Assembly (NCBI RefSeq): GCF_918797505.1
Contig: NC_092798.1
Location: 49,312,985 to 49,376,984 of the forward strand
Reading direction: 5' to 3'
From: Bemisia tabaci
Lineage: Eukaryota; Arthropoda; Insecta; Hemiptera; Aleyrodidae
DNA: 64,000 nucleotides
The translations under genes and the position numbers were made by a program. Under the pieces are notes generated by a model. It was given only the letters and a program-made list of their open reading frames with translations, was not told the origin of the DNA and searched no databases. Positions 1 through 11,192 of this stretch are shown here, piece after piece (the stretch's first letter is position 1; each line of letters starts with the position of its first letter).

Positions 1-356
1 AAATTTTATTTAAGTTTCAGTATTTTATATTTTCTTTAGATAAAAATTCTTAATTTTATTTAGTTATAATTTTGCTATGCGGTTGAAATGACATACTTAT
101 CATTGGTGAAATCGCATGAATATCTTAACGTCATCAAATTCTGAAATGCACTCCTATAAACACACTTGCAGAGTCTTTAACACACTTCTAGTAATTCTCC
201 CTGCCCGCTGGCTCTTTATTTGTTTGTTAGATTTTTTGTTTCCATGGTGGTCTAGTTTTTTCACATCTTTCTCTGAGGAGACCTTGAGAGATCCAAGTGA
301 ACGCGTTACGGATGCATTAATCGCCGCGGATCAACGCTGATTGTTTATGTTATTAA
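1..356. other. AT-rich stretch, no feature seen
   Basis: Low-complexity AT-rich sequence before the first foldback element. A 74-codon frame at 116-340 has no recognisable domain or splice context and is treated as chance. Nothing else is visible. Confidence 0.5.
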
Positions 357-2116
357 TGTCAAAATGCCCTTGTGAACGGATTTTTATTTTAACCATTTTA
401 AGTCATCAAGGGTGTCCTAAAACTTAGGTTTTGGGGAATTTTAGCCCCCCAACCCCCTCCGCCCCCCCTCAGACCCCCAAAAACCGCTTTTTGGGGCTAT
501 TTTTGACTATGCTAACGTCTTTTCCTCATAACTTTCGTAATTTTCGATAGAATTGAACCAAAATTTGTCAGAATCTACATCAATTAGCTTAGTTTTTGTA
601 GAAAAAAATTCATTATCATCGGATAATATTTTAGCTTCTAAAAAAATTCGTAAAATTTTAAAAAAAATCATTTTTTTCCTTTTTTCGCGCTAGGTGACGT
701 ATGGAAACGAGGACACAAACAAAAATTGTCTCTCTTTCTTAAGTTATACATCCAATAAGATACAGAAAAAATTTCGTGTTGATCGGAGTGGTGCGCCATA
801 CTTAAAAACGCAATTTTCTAACCTCAAAACGGCCAAAATGCCACCATAGCCTCCTTTGATGACTAGGCGTGGAGAAATATGTAGAGAGAAACATCCGGTT
901 TTATCGTCTCACCTCTTAAGTGACCCACTTAAGTACCTTGAGCCAAAATTTCGAGATGATCAGAGTGGTGCGCAACACCCAAGCACGCAATTTTCTAACC
1001 TCAAAACGGTCAAATTGCCCATTTCGGCACCCATTATCACTCCGTGTCAAAAAATAAGAAGAGGGACATCCGGTTTTATCGTCTCACCTCTTAAGTGATC
1101 CACTTAAGTAGGTTAGAAAATTGCGTGCTTGGGTGTTGCGCACCACTCTGATCGACCCGAAATTTCGACTAAATGTACTTATGTGTCTAATTTATGAGGT
1201 AGGACAATAATATCGGATGTCCCTCTTCTTATTTTTTGACACGGAGTGATAATGGGTGCCGAAATCAACCGAAATGGGCAATTTGGCCGTTTTGAGGTTA
1301 GAAAATTGCGTGCTTGGGTGTTGCGCACCACTCTGATCAACTCGAAATTTTGGCTCAAGGTACTTAAGTGGATCACTTAAGAGGTGAGACGATAAAACCG
1401 GATGTCCCTCTTCTTATTTTTTGACACGGAGTGATAATGGGTGCCGAAATGGGCAATTTGACCGTTTTGAGGTTAGAAAATTGCGTGCTTGGGTGTTGCG
1501 CACCACTCTGATCAACTCGAAATTTTGGCTCAAGGTACTTAAGTGGGTCACTTAAGAGGTGAGACGATAAAACCGGATGTTTCTCTCTACATATTTCTCC
1601 ACGCCTAGTCATCAAAGGAGGCTATGGTGGCATTTTGGCCGTTTTGAGGTTAGAAAATTGCGTTTTTAAGTATGGCGCACCACTCCGATCAACACGAAAT
1701 TTTTTCTGTATCTTATTGGATGTATAACTTAAGAAAAGAGGCAATTTTTGTTTGTGTCCTCGTTTCCATACGTCACCTAGCGCGAAAAAAAGGAAAAAAA
1801 ATGATTTTTTTTTAAAATTTTACGAATTTTTTTAGAAGCTAAAATATTATCCGATGATAATGAATTTTTTTCTACAAAAACTAAGCTAATTGATGTAGAT
1901 TCTGACAAATTTTGGTTCAATTCTATCGAAAATTACGAAAGTTATGAGGAAAAGACGTTAGCATAGTCAAAAATAGCCCCAAAAAGCGGTTTTTGGGGGT
2001 CTGAGGGGGGGCGGAGGGGGTTGGGGGGCTAAAATTCCCCAAAACCTAAGTTTTAGGACACCCTTGATGACTTAAAATGGTTAAAATAAAAATCCGTTCA
2101 CAAGGGCATTTTGACA
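357..2116. mobile_element. Long foldback element (1.76 kb palindrome)
   Basis: The outer ends TGTCAAAATGCCCTTGTGAA and its reverse complement lie at 357 and 2116. The two arms (about 357-1110 and 1361-2116) are near-identical reverse complements; visible differences are scattered substitutions and single-base indels. The centre (1111-1360) holds an extra copy of an internal module of 175-185 bp beginning GGTTAGAAAATTGCG, found at 1111, 1296, 1471 and 1649 and inverted in the left arm near 820 and 1000. Each arm carries a C/G-run block (about 444-479 and 1994-2029). The 80-codon frames at 856-1098 and 1373-1615 (minus) match only because the arms match. No transposase and no clean TSD are seen, so a non-autonomous foldback is the best call. 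Confidence 0.8.
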
Positions 2117-3048
2117 TGCTTAATCTCTGATATTCTTAATTTTCTTCCTGAGAGCAATAGAAATTGCTACATCTTTACAAAAATGAAAAATTATAAAAAG
2201 AAATTTCATGAGGAAATTTCCAGAAATTTCCAGAAATTTCATATAACACTCAGAATGCAGGATTAAACCCTAGAAACTTATGAATCTCCTTAATTCCCTT
2301 TATACACACGTGGTAAACTGTGAAAGGGAACTTTAGAAATGCCCAGAAAGTTGAGTAAAACAGCAAAAACATAATTTTGAATTTTTTTCTCAAATCTTGG
2401 TTAAACACACAGCCGTACCGGTTGAACACCAAAATAAATTTTACGGATAAAGTAAGACGTTAGCTTTCATATTTGGAACATAACAAATTTCTCAACTATA
2501 AAGAATCCTAGTTCACCCTAATAGTCTATCCTTTTTTGGTACAAAAGCGAGGGAGGGATCTTAAACTATCCTTGAAACAATTTAAATGATTTTTCAGAAA
2601 CTAACAGTTTCCTTCGCTAACGTATTTCTTTTTTTAAATAGGAAATATTTGATAAATAAGTAGCTCCAATTGGTCTAATTGACGAATACTATTCTCTTTA
2701 AAAATAAAAACAAATTCTGTTTGAAAAAACAAGCATTTTTGACATTTTGTCGGTCGAAAGAAATTTCATGGGGAAAAAAGAAATTTCACGAAATTTCATT
2801 CGATGAAATTTCTTTTAGCAACTCTGTGCGAGAACCACGAAGACAGAAGAACGTAAACAAAAACACATGTAGACCACATGTACTGGTGGATTTCGCATCC
2901 ATCAAGAATAAACAGGACTCAACAAATGCATCTACTCGCCCAAAAAGTAGGATTGAATCCTACTTTGAATTCAATCGCGGCGATTGGAGAAATTCCGAGA
3001 ATTTCACTCGCCCGTCGCGGCGATTGACCGAATACACCTGCGTTTAAA
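2117..3048. other. No gene seen; AT-rich single-copy sequence
   Basis: Contains short direct repeats of CAGAAATTTC near 2220-2240 and a 122-codon frame at 2679-3047 whose lysine-rich, low-complexity product has no recognisable domain. I see no promoter, splice or repeat evidence that would make it a gene. Confidence 0.4.
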
Positions 3049-3070
3049 CGCCGCGATTGCAATCGCGGCG
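3049..3070. repeat. Perfect 22-bp palindrome
   Basis: Two 11-bp halves centred on TTGCAA read as exact reverse complements, built on the word GCCGCGATTG. The same word or its complement recurs just upstream (about 2976-2987 and 3015-3026) and downstream (3070-3079), so this is the core of a local cluster of GCGATT inverted repeats. It could be one end of a degraded MITE or a protein-binding palindrome; nothing decides between these. Confidence 0.5.
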
Positions 3071-4085
3071 ATTAATCGCCGTGTGTATCTAGAGATCCAA
3101 CATTTTCCCTCCACTTTCTGATCTCAATACCATACTTTCAAAGTTTTTTCATGAAATACCTCTCATTTTCAAACGAATTAATTTGCAAAGTTAATGTATT
3201 CTTTTCTTGTTCTATCTTTTAATTTTGTGCACTGCCCTTTTGTGACCCCTTCTTTTTAAATTGTTTAAATTCTGCACTACACTATTTTAATTCCTCCTCT
3301 AAGGTGTTAATGGCTCAGATGTTAAAAGCACCAAGTAAACGTATCTACCAACCAACCAACCTGTTCCATAGCCGCTTATGAAGTGCCAAACTTGGCGGTA
3401 AATTTGAAAATGCGTGGTGAGGCGTTCGCAATCAGATGTATTAGACACTTTTTAGACATTTTTAACATACGCAGCGGGATTTTTCTACGATTTTACCAAT
3501 AAAAAGGCTACTCAGTTGGCTGTATGTGTTGTGTGCAGCAGACCCATTCAGCCACGTGATTAATTTTGTCGTTGTTTTGCTTTCATCTCTATTTCATCTG
3601 GGATATTTTATCTCGTATAAAAACACAAAGTGACAGGACATCATTTGATAAGCTCGAAGAGGAAAAAAATGAATTAGCTGCCAATCCACGAATATTTATC
3701 CACGCATTGCTTCTCCCCAAACCGAGCTCCCTTCCCTCCCTCACATGACTGCACGTAGACTTTTGCTGTCCATTCCTCCTCTCCAATCGCAGTGAAATGA
3801 GAATGAAGTCGGATCATCGGCCCTGTCAGCTAGTCCATCATTCGTTGAAGCAAATAAAAATGCAGATTATAATATTAACTGCACGTCAATGTCTTTAGAC
3901 GGATATGATATTTACCGTGTAGATAAAGTCGGTTTTTACTGGGTCATGTTATTTTTGGACTGACACAGTTTGTAGGACGAGGATAATGGTGATGATTACG
4001 AGGGTCCTCAGTTTTAGCGTGCGTCGATTACGTCAGATGTAATAACTCGTCGAGTGATCCATTTCTGGAACAGCATCAAAAGTAA
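3071..4085. other. No gene or repeat recognised
   Basis: Mixed-composition single-copy sequence. The overlapping frames on both strands at 3566-3786 have no conserved features. Nothing supportable is seen. Confidence 0.4.
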
Positions 4086-4594
4086 AATGGAGATGTTGCA
4101 TGTGTGAGGAATTTGCGATTTGACTGTTGATTCTTATGTAAAAGTTCGCGAGAAACACGATGTGGCCACTGGTTTTCTCTCTGAAATCAACTCCCAAGCT
4201 CAAAAAAGCTCTCAAATTGAGGCCAAAATGGAGGGGATATCTCACGCTATTGTGAGAGTCTACCTGTACATCAAAACAAACTCTCCATGCAAAGATAGGG
4301 AGCAAATACATTGACAGAGCTGCCACTTTATTTTGGGATTCTATAACTAAAAACACGGCATCACTGCTAATGTATTTGCTCCTTATCTTTGCATGGAGAG
4401 TTTGTTTTGCTGTAGAAGTGGACTCTCAGAATAGCGTGGCATATACCCTCCATTTTGACCTCAACTTGAGAGCTGTTTTTGAGCTTGGGAGATGATTTCA
4501 GAGATAACCAGTGGCACCATCGTGTTTCTCGCGAACTTTTACAAAAGAATCAACAGTCAAATCGCAAATTCCTCACGCATGCAACATCTCCATT
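4086..4594. mobile_element. Foldback MITE, family A (copy 1)
   Basis: About 509 bp that folds on itself end to end: the left end AATGGAGATGTTGCATGTGT mirrors the right end, and the arms continue to pair through CGCGAGAAACACGATG and GGAGGGGATATC to a short centre near 4345. Related copies lie at 16294-16800 and 59168-59665, with divergent ones near 42151-42640 and 21430-21945. No coding capacity. Flanks show no clear TSD in any of the three good copies. Confidence 0.85.
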
Positions 4595-4749
4595 AGGACA
4601 AAATGAAACCTGCTTTGCATCGCTGCAGATCATATTGGCTTTCAGGAGATCGTTCTATTTGCTCAAAATGTCGCATGAGATCGTTTTTTTCCGTTTGAAA
4701 AATACTCTCAGAGACTGTGCAAAATTATCGGTGAGCATAAAAAAATAAG

Positions 4750-4883
4750 GTTAATCAATAGAAATTTAGAAATTCGATTATCAGGGTTCCGTTGCGAACA
4801 CCCTGTTCATCGATCCTTTTCCATAGGATTAAATGGCATATCAGTCAATATATTGGTGTATCGCAAAGCATGCCACGCCAGTG
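4750..4883. mobile_element. hAT-like MITE, family B (5'-damaged copy)
   Basis: The right half matches the family B consensus: a GCGAACACCCTG hairpin core, ATCGATCCTTTTCCATAGG, and the terminal GCAAAGCATGCCACGCCAGTG. The left arm is degraded. Intact copies at 10832-10995 and 53233-53397 show the expected CAGTGGCG-type ends and 8-bp TSDs. Confidence 0.6.
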
Positions 4884-5022
4884 TACATAATGTTGTAGTA
4901 ACTTCTCATGCATTTATTATCATTTTTCTTATTATAAGCATAGTAATCGGACGTTTGGGTTATTGGCTTGTTTCTTGCGGTCTTTCCAAATCCGCCTGGC
5001 TCAATAAACCCAATTTTTTCCT

Positions 5023-5282
5023 TGGATTGCACTTTGCAAGAATGAAACAAGAGCGTTCCAATGTCACTAAGATCGTGCAACTTTTTTTACCTCGCAAAAA
5101 TGAACTGATCATCGAGACAAGGTTTATCTTTCTCCCAGTACAGTATGTAAATTCAAGAAGAAAATTACCTTTGTGAATTTAATTTTTTGCGTGATTTTAG
5201 TAATTTTATCGCAAAGAATGTAAGTTGCACACTCCCAGCAACATTAGGGATGCTCTTGGTTCCTTTTTGTAAAATCCAATCC
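5023..5282. mobile_element. MITE, family F (copy 1)
   Basis: Inverted ends GGATTGCACTTTGCAAG at the left and the complement of GGATTGGATTTTACAAAAAG at the right, with subterminal pairing around AAGTTGCACA and its complement. The better-preserved relative is 20585-20841, which has a perfect 4-bp TSD. No coding capacity. Confidence 0.7.
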
Positions 5283-5334
5283 ATTTTACCCTAAGGTTAT
5301 TTTAATTACCCTAGGTTTCCAACGACTGAATCTT

Positions 5335-5493
5335 AGCATTGATCCAGCGAATTGGCAACATTGTCTTATCTTAATTTAAACCTACGGAAATGAATCGGTT
5401 CTCGGAGGGGCCAAGTACTGCGGAAAGAATCGATTATTTAGCATAGGTTCAAATGGAGGAAACCCGGTGTAGCCAAGTTGCCGGATCCGCGCG
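5335..5493. mobile_element. hAT MITE, family M, TSD TGAATCTT
   Basis: A 159-bp element flanked by a perfect 8-bp direct repeat TGAATCTT (5327-5334 and 5494-5501). The ends carry GATCCAGCGAATTGGCAAC and, inverted, GTTGCCGGATCCG, matching the copy at 41321-41480. An 8-bp TSD is the hallmark of hAT elements. The first bases of the left end are eroded (AGCATT instead of a CAG start). Non-autonomous. Confidence 0.85.
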
Positions 5494-6080
5494 TGAATCT
5501 TAGCCGGTTCCGGCAACAAGTTCCCGGGCAACCAGGAGTTTCCTCGGGTCCTTGGAGGCTCCCCCAGCTCGGGGGCGCGCGACAGGGTCTCCTCCTCATT
5601 GTTTTCGGGCTGTTGAGCGTTGAGTGGTGAGACTCGAGACTTGTTGTGCGCGTGATTTATGGGCGCTCTCGACGCCGCGTGCGGGAACCGGAAACGCTCC
5701 CCTCATGACAGATAAATTGCGCTTCGATAGTGTGTACCTATTGTGTTTCCCGCCGCCGCCGACGGGGAAATTCGAAAAACAAGCGAAAACTATCGGGAAC
5801 GCCTCCCCCCTCCCCCCCGAAATTGCGTTCCCCCTACAAATTGGCTCTCATGCGCGCGGCTGGAGTGGGGGATTTTTGATTCATGGATGGTGGTCTTGTC
5901 TTTGCGTTTCTTCGGGGGATTTATTCGTCGCGCCGCGCCATGCAGGGTTGCACGGAGCAGGGAATTGGAGGGGTTTTTAGGGTTTGGGAAAATTTGGGGG
6001 ATCAGAGATTAGTAGAAGGATTAATAGAAACTGGAGAAATTAAGGGAAAAGTTTGAAAACTGAAGAATGACAAAGAATTC
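5494..6080. other. GC-rich single-copy island
   Basis: Composition rises sharply over about 5460-5960, with CpG-containing words and C/G runs, then returns to AT-rich. Two overlapping open frames (5624-5980, 5743-6012) run through it, but they look like products of high GC rather than protein: Pro/Gly/Ser-rich with no domain. It could be an unannotated first exon, promoter or old conserved element; nothing in the sequence decides. Confidence 0.3.
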
Positions 6081-7049
6081 GTAGTTTCCTTCACGAGAGA
6101 ACGTAACTCAATATCAATGATGCTAAATTTCGCCTCGAAAATTGCATATTGAAAAGGAGACTATCGGAAAAATAAATGAATAATGTGGAAATTTTAAAAC
6201 GTTGCAATTGAATTACGTGATTTTGGAGCCAGGTCTTTTACAAACATGATTTTGACTACATTTTGCAAAATGTAACCACGTGTAACAATATGTAAATCAG
6301 TTTTCAGGAAAATAGAATATCGATATCAGAATTTTTGCTGGTGTCTTTTAAATTTTAAAAACGAGACAAAAATGTCTCGCATAAGTTCAGACAACATATA
6401 TTTTGCTCTATTTAATACACCGTATCCCTAAAACATGAGAACATTCTTACTTACATCTAATCAGTTCAACCGTGTCAAAAACTGGGAATATTTTTCCTTT
6501 TCGTCAAGGAAATGTCAGGGAATTTTCGACTCTTTCCCAGTTTTTTGGCTGTTTTTGTCGCAAGGCAATCAGGGAAATGTCAGATAATTTTTTTTTGAAA
6601 TTTTTACGAAATCTTAAGGTGGTTCCTGATTAGAAAATGAAGTCCACGCACTAATTCGGCAACGATGTTGGTAGGAGTTCTTCCCAATCCTGACGAAACC
6701 CGGGCCTCATTGTATTTACTTTGGCCGCGAATCGATTTCGATATGGAAACAAAATCAGAGCCAACCGCAACTCATTGAATCGGCGGGAAAGCAATATCAC
6801 TAATGGTTCTGCTCCACCAGACAAACTAGAGCTTCACCCCCCGTTACCTCGCCACCGACCTGTTTTTTCAGTCCCAACCTCCCCCCCCCACCCTCATCCA
6901 CGTCTTGTTAGGTTTTCCAGCCTTGTTCCGGTTGCTCCGAAACGTAACTGCTCAAGTTTTAACAAGCGTTTTGGTATGCGCCCTAGTGATTTGCCAATGT
7001 TGCATTTTTAGGTGGATTTCTGAAAGGATTCTACCCACTGTAATATACT
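6081..7049. other. AT-rich; half of a family L MITE at about 6090-6130
   Basis: The segment near 6090 (GAGAGAACGTAACTC, then ATGCTAAATTTCGCCTCG) resembles the left end of family L elements at 28880-29124 and 41231-41607. Between about 6480 and 6600 there are repeated words of the CAGGGAAATGTCAG type, again transposon-like. No gene is seen. Confidence 0.4.
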
Positions 7050-7184
7050 GCACTGCATTTTGCAATTAGGACCTACAATTTCTAGCGTATCCATAAAAAC
7101 ACTCATGTGCGTATGGAAACTAATGCTACATACGTCGTTTCTAAACTGAGCCAGCTGTTGTAGTTCCAAATTGAAAAATGCTGC
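7050..7184. mobile_element. MITE, family G (copy 1, worn)
   Basis: Left end ACTGCATTTTGCAATTAGG and right end the complement of GCAGCATTTTTCAATTTGG, with an inner GTATGGAAAC-containing hairpin. The pattern matches the intact copies at 28400-28536 and 58912-59048. It ends 10 bp before the large hAT element and so marks sequence present before that insertion. Confidence 0.65.
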
Positions 7185-7516
7185 TCATCTATTATAGAGT
7201 CCCTTTATACTGAGAGTCAAGACCAGGGATTTAGAGCTGAGGTTTGAGGGAGCATCATAAACGGAGCCGCATCGGCGCGCGAGGCGGAGGCCCGGCGCGG
7301 TGGATCGAGTCAATGGTACAGGTCGGTCATGGGCGATTCGGGCGAATCGCATTTTTTAAGGGTCAAAAGTGTTCCTCAAGAGTTATATTTTAAGGATCTG
7401 ACATTGATTTGGAACGAAACATGTTCATTTTTGTGACAGAAGGCATCAAAGAGGGGCTTTGCGTAACTTTTTATTTTAGCGACAAATCGTCCGAGTCTTT
7501 CTATTCCATTTAACTT

Positions 7517-8250
7517 GCTTCTGTTTAAATTAATGCTAATTTCATTGACATATTCTTGTTCTTCAGAGTCTGGAGAACACATTGCACTAGTAATTTTTTG
7601 TATTTGGCCCATTTTTTCAATGATTATGTTTGCGCTAATGTGCTCATCTCAAAAAGCGAAAAAAAAAAGTTTAGGTAAACTTTTAACTACCCATCCGCCA
7701 CCATCCGCCAGAAAAATTTGTATAGGCATGTTCGTAGGAGTCCTGAGAATACGATCCCGCAAAATTTGGGTGCCACTTTGCGCCACTTTGGCCGTGACGT
7801 CACTTTTTCTGTTGCGTTCCGAGATTGTGCGCGAGCCTTATCTCGAAAATCAAGCGACCGGTTAGCTGCCGCGGCACTTAGCTTGCTTCTGTTTAAATTA
7901 ATGCTGGTTTCATTAATTGATTCTTATTTTCCAGAGTCTAGAGAACACATACCGCTAATAATTTTTTGTATTCGGCCCATTTTTTCAATGATTATGTTTG
8001 CACTAATGTGCTTATATCAAAATGCAGAAAAAAAAAGTTAAGGTAAACTTTTAACTACCCATCCGCCACCATCCGCCAGAAAAATTTGTATAGGCATGTT
8101 CGTAGGAGTCCTGAGAATACGATCCCGCAAAATTTGGGTGCCACTTTGCGCCACTTTGGCCGTGACGTCACTTTTTCTGTTGCATTCCGAGATTGCGCGC
8201 GAGCTTTATCTCGAAAACCAAGCGACCAGTGAACTCTCGTAACTGCTAAA
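7517..8250 (+). repeat. Direct tandem duplication, about 368-bp unit
   Basis: Unit 1 is 7517-7884 and unit 2 is 7885-8250, both beginning GCTTCTGTTTAAATTAATGC. The second halves (from AACTACCCATCCGCC on) are almost identical, while the first halves differ at many positions. The two halves therefore have different histories, as gene conversion or staggered duplication would give. Each unit includes TGACGTCA (7797 and 8162). A 116-codon frame at 7515-7865 lies wholly inside unit 1 and has no known domain. Confidence 0.85.
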
Positions 8251-9727
8251 TGACCCAGGTAGGTATGATTCCTGTTCATCGGAAACTGAAAAACAAGTTT
8301 CACCATCAAGACGTGCTCTTTGGCCCGTTTTTCGTATTTTCATTATTTCCTAAACTACATATCTATAGGAGAACTAAAAAAAAAAAATCGGGCATATTTT
8401 CACTCGGACATCCCTTCATATCCCTTATAGAAAGCTTTTTTGGGACGTATGCGTAGATAGCTTGAGGAAACTTTTAGCAAGTAACCCCCCCCCCCCCTTT
8501 ACTTGCCTGGCCCCTGACTATGATGCCATTTTATCTGTTGGCCTCCGCGATCGCGCGCGACCGGTCACTGGTGAACTCTGATAACTGATGCTTCTTTCAA
8601 ATACGTACATATTTTTTAATTTTTCACCTATTTCGATGTAAACAAAGTGCAGTTAGTGCGAAACTAATTACACTGCGAGTACGTTTTAACGTTACAAGTC
8701 CGGGAAATTTTGGAATTTTTGCGGTTTTTTGCGTTGCTTGTTTTTTAAGTTTGATGCGGTTTGAGAGCGGAAGACGAGGATGAGAGTGATGGGGAACTGA
8801 ATATGAAGAAGAAGAATAAGGAGAAGCAGATGACAGATGACTGTTACATGCATGTTTAAATTTTTTTTCTTTTCTTTTTTTTTCTAGCCATCTAGTGTTT
8901 TTTCTACTCTAAGTCCCTGTTCCGTCCTTTGAATGTAAATATGAATTTAAAGTAAAAGTGATCTTGAATATTTTCAAAGAATTCATAAATGTATTTCATT
9001 TGTTTTCTCACCGATCTTTATGCATAAGAATGATATCTTATGACAAAGTTTCGAAATTAACTTTGCAGTGAAGGGAATGATTTATCTGATGCAGCAGCTC
9101 ATAACTGGGGAGGTATTTTTGCGTATTTGTGACACTTATTAGTAAGTTTTCATAATTTTATTCATAATTTATCCTCTTCCATCATGAAAAATTAAAAACT
9201 CCGTCCTACGAAGTAAAACACAGACGCCTAAACTTTGCACCTGTATAGTTTTCCCGACATAATGCACAAATACGGGTCTTCAGGTACGTTGTTCACCAAA
9301 AATAACATCAAAAATGAATTCTACGCGAAAAATTACATGAGATTGATGGTACATAATCGATCAAATGACCAGGAATATTCGTTATCCTCGTAACATTGGA
9401 AGCGCAACGCTCCATGACCGACCTCTCCCATTGACTCGATCCACCGTGCGACGGTCCGGCCTCAGAGGCTGAGGCCCATGTTGGTCCCTGAGCCAGCATC
9501 AAACCTCAGCATCAGCGCTTGAGGCTGGCTCGGTCGGCTCTCCAGCATCGGGCTTCAATGCCCGAAGCCTGCGGCCGGCAGGTTGAGCGCATCAGGCTCG
9601 GAGCCGTATGCCCGAACGGCCGCTACCTGGGCATACGGCATTGATGCTGAAGCTACGAGTCGATGCTGTACAGCATAACCTCATGAGGCGCCTCAAATGC
9701 CTGGTCAAGACAACACCCCCTCATGGA

Positions 9728-9917
9728 GTCACAAACGGGAATAAAGATTACAGAAATTGAACGTTTTTTGTAATCTTTGATTGGCCCATTCTCAAATTCC
9801 TTTCTCCGTCCCTTCTCTCATTCCGTTTGTTCCTTGCCGAACCCGTAATTCCCTGGTCCATTCCAGACTATAATCTTTGCAATCGGTGAAAATGTAATCT
9901 TTATTCCCGTTTGTGAC
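9728..9917. mobile_element. 190-bp MITE nested in the hAT element
   Basis: Perfect 24-bp inverted ends, starting GTCACAAACGGGAATAAAGA, at 9728-9751 and 9894-9917. The interior is short and non-coding, rich in TTCC/TCC words. No clear TSD. Because it lies inside 7195-9994, it either inserted later or was already part of the hAT element. Confidence 0.8.
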
Positions 9918-10002
9918 ACTGTGAAGGCCTAAAATACGGGAACCAATCAGAAATGGATTCACATTGTCTTGACTCTCAGTATAAAGGGACTCTAATCTAT
10001 TC

Positions 10003-10831
10003 TATAGCTGGCTTAAGCCGCTTGTAATAACTCCGCTGAGTTCAAGGCCTTAATGTAATGTTTACTTTATATCGTCGTTTTCTAAACGGAAGAACGTATT
10101 TTTTTTTTCTTGAAAATTTCGCAGATTTTTCCGTGGAATGTCCCAAAAAAATCAACGCAAATTTTGGCTTGAAATAGCGCACTTGTTGAGAAAAACAAAT
10201 GAAATTCGCGTAATGATGACTGATGAATGTCAAGATGAGCATCTTGCTAGGCGAGTTTTTGCAAATCTGAAATGAAATGATTACGGGGTAATACCGTAAT
10301 AAAATGTAAACTTAACGCGTGCCGATTTTTAAATCGAACGATAATCAAATATTGATGAATCCCACTTTTTGGAATAGTTTAACAAAAATATCGAAACAAA
10401 TCGATCGATTTATCGTATTACGTGTTTAATTTTAAACGAGAAACCGAAAACTTACTTTCGGTATAAATCATCAATACTGCATGCAAGACCATTTCGTCTG
10501 ATGTAACCAACCAAACCGCCGATTTCTCCATAACTCGATTGTCAAATCGAAATTTTGACGTTCAATCAATCGATCATCGACTTCGAAATCGAATTATGTC
10601 TATTTTAGACGCCCTCTATCCCTTCGTTCTACATCTGTCACGCGAAATCGTAACTCCTCTCTCCCGCGATGCGTGACCATATTTACAAACGGCCTCTCTT
10701 TCTAGTTTTTTGGGTCACGGTATGATACGGACCAGACAGATAAGTGAATAATTTTCAAGGGATAATCTTTCGCGTAGGAAGAAAAACCGCGGCTGGAATG
10801 GTCGACAGGGAAGCCTGCACCGAATCCCGAA
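10003..10831. other. No gene seen
   Basis: AT-rich sequence with many ATCGAT/TCGATTT words (10320-10600) that resemble family B interiors but show no ends. Nothing else is supportable. Confidence 0.35.
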
Positions 10832-10995
10832 CAGTGGCGTTGTGTGCTTTGCGATGTATCGATTGATCGACCATTTAAACCTATGTAAAAGTATCGATAC
10901 ACAGGGTGTTCGCAGTGAACACCTTAATAATCGATTATTTACCACAGCTTCAAATGGGGAAATATCGATAGATCGCAAAGCATGCCACGCCACCG
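10832..10995. mobile_element. hAT MITE, family B, TSD ATCCCGAA
   Basis: A 164-bp palindromic element starting CAGTGGCG and ending CGCCACCG, flanked by a perfect 8-bp repeat ATCCCGAA (10824-10831, 10996-11003). The inner arms pair through GCTTTGCGAT, ATCGATT and the central GTGTTCGCAGTGAACACC, which forms the hairpin tip. Non-autonomous hAT by TSD length. Confidence 0.9.
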
Positions 10996-11124
10996 ATCCC
11001 GAATTCGAGTCGGAGCAAGAAACATGATTGATATTTGTGGAAGTGCTCCGTAATCTTATTCAAAGAACGACTAAACGGCAGGAGCCAAGGCTCAGCGCGA
11101 AGCGGGGGAGGTCGGGGGGTTCGG

Positions 11125-11192
11125 GGGCGGTAGAGGGGGTCAGGGGGGCGGTAGAGGGGGTCAGGGGGGCGGTAGAGGGGGTCAGGGGGGCC
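11125..11192 (+). repeat. G-rich 21-bp minisatellite
   Basis: Three near-perfect units of CGGTAGAGGGGGTCAGGGG type, preceded by a looser related unit. Each unit carries two G-runs of 4-6, so the strand has many quadruplex-compatible runs. The 75-codon frame across it (11028-11255) reads a repeated Gly-Val-Arg-Gly-Ala-Val-Glu pattern only because the repeat length is a multiple of three. Confidence 0.8.

Larger units (their letters stand above)
7195..9994. mobile_element. 2.8-kb non-autonomous hAT element
   Basis: The 29-bp ends, starting TAGAGTCCCTTTATACTGAG, are exact reverse complements (7195-7223 and 9966-9994). They are flanked by ATCTATTA (7187-7194) and ATCTATTC (9995-10002), a 7-of-8 TSD. 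The same ends close a 436-bp element at 42781-43216 that has a perfect 8-bp TSD, so the hAT assignment rests on two copies. The interior has no transposase: it holds a direct duplication (7517-8250), a G+C-rich subterminal zone dense in GCATC/GAGGC words (about 9440-9700), a nested MITE (9728-9917), and a second inverted pair of family Q type (7297 and 9411-9453). Confidence 0.85.

Noticed and set aside
856..1615. Near-identical 80-codon frames on opposite strands
   Set aside because: They lie in the two arms of one palindrome, so the match follows from the arms and not from protein selection.
5624..6012. Two overlapping frames over 85 codons in a GC-rich island
   Set aside because: Stop codons are rare in GC-rich DNA; products are low complexity with no known domain.
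7797..8169. TGACGTCA sites in both 368-bp units
   Set aside because: Perfect CRE-type words, but they lie in a duplicated transposon interior with no gene nearby, so no regulatory claim is made.
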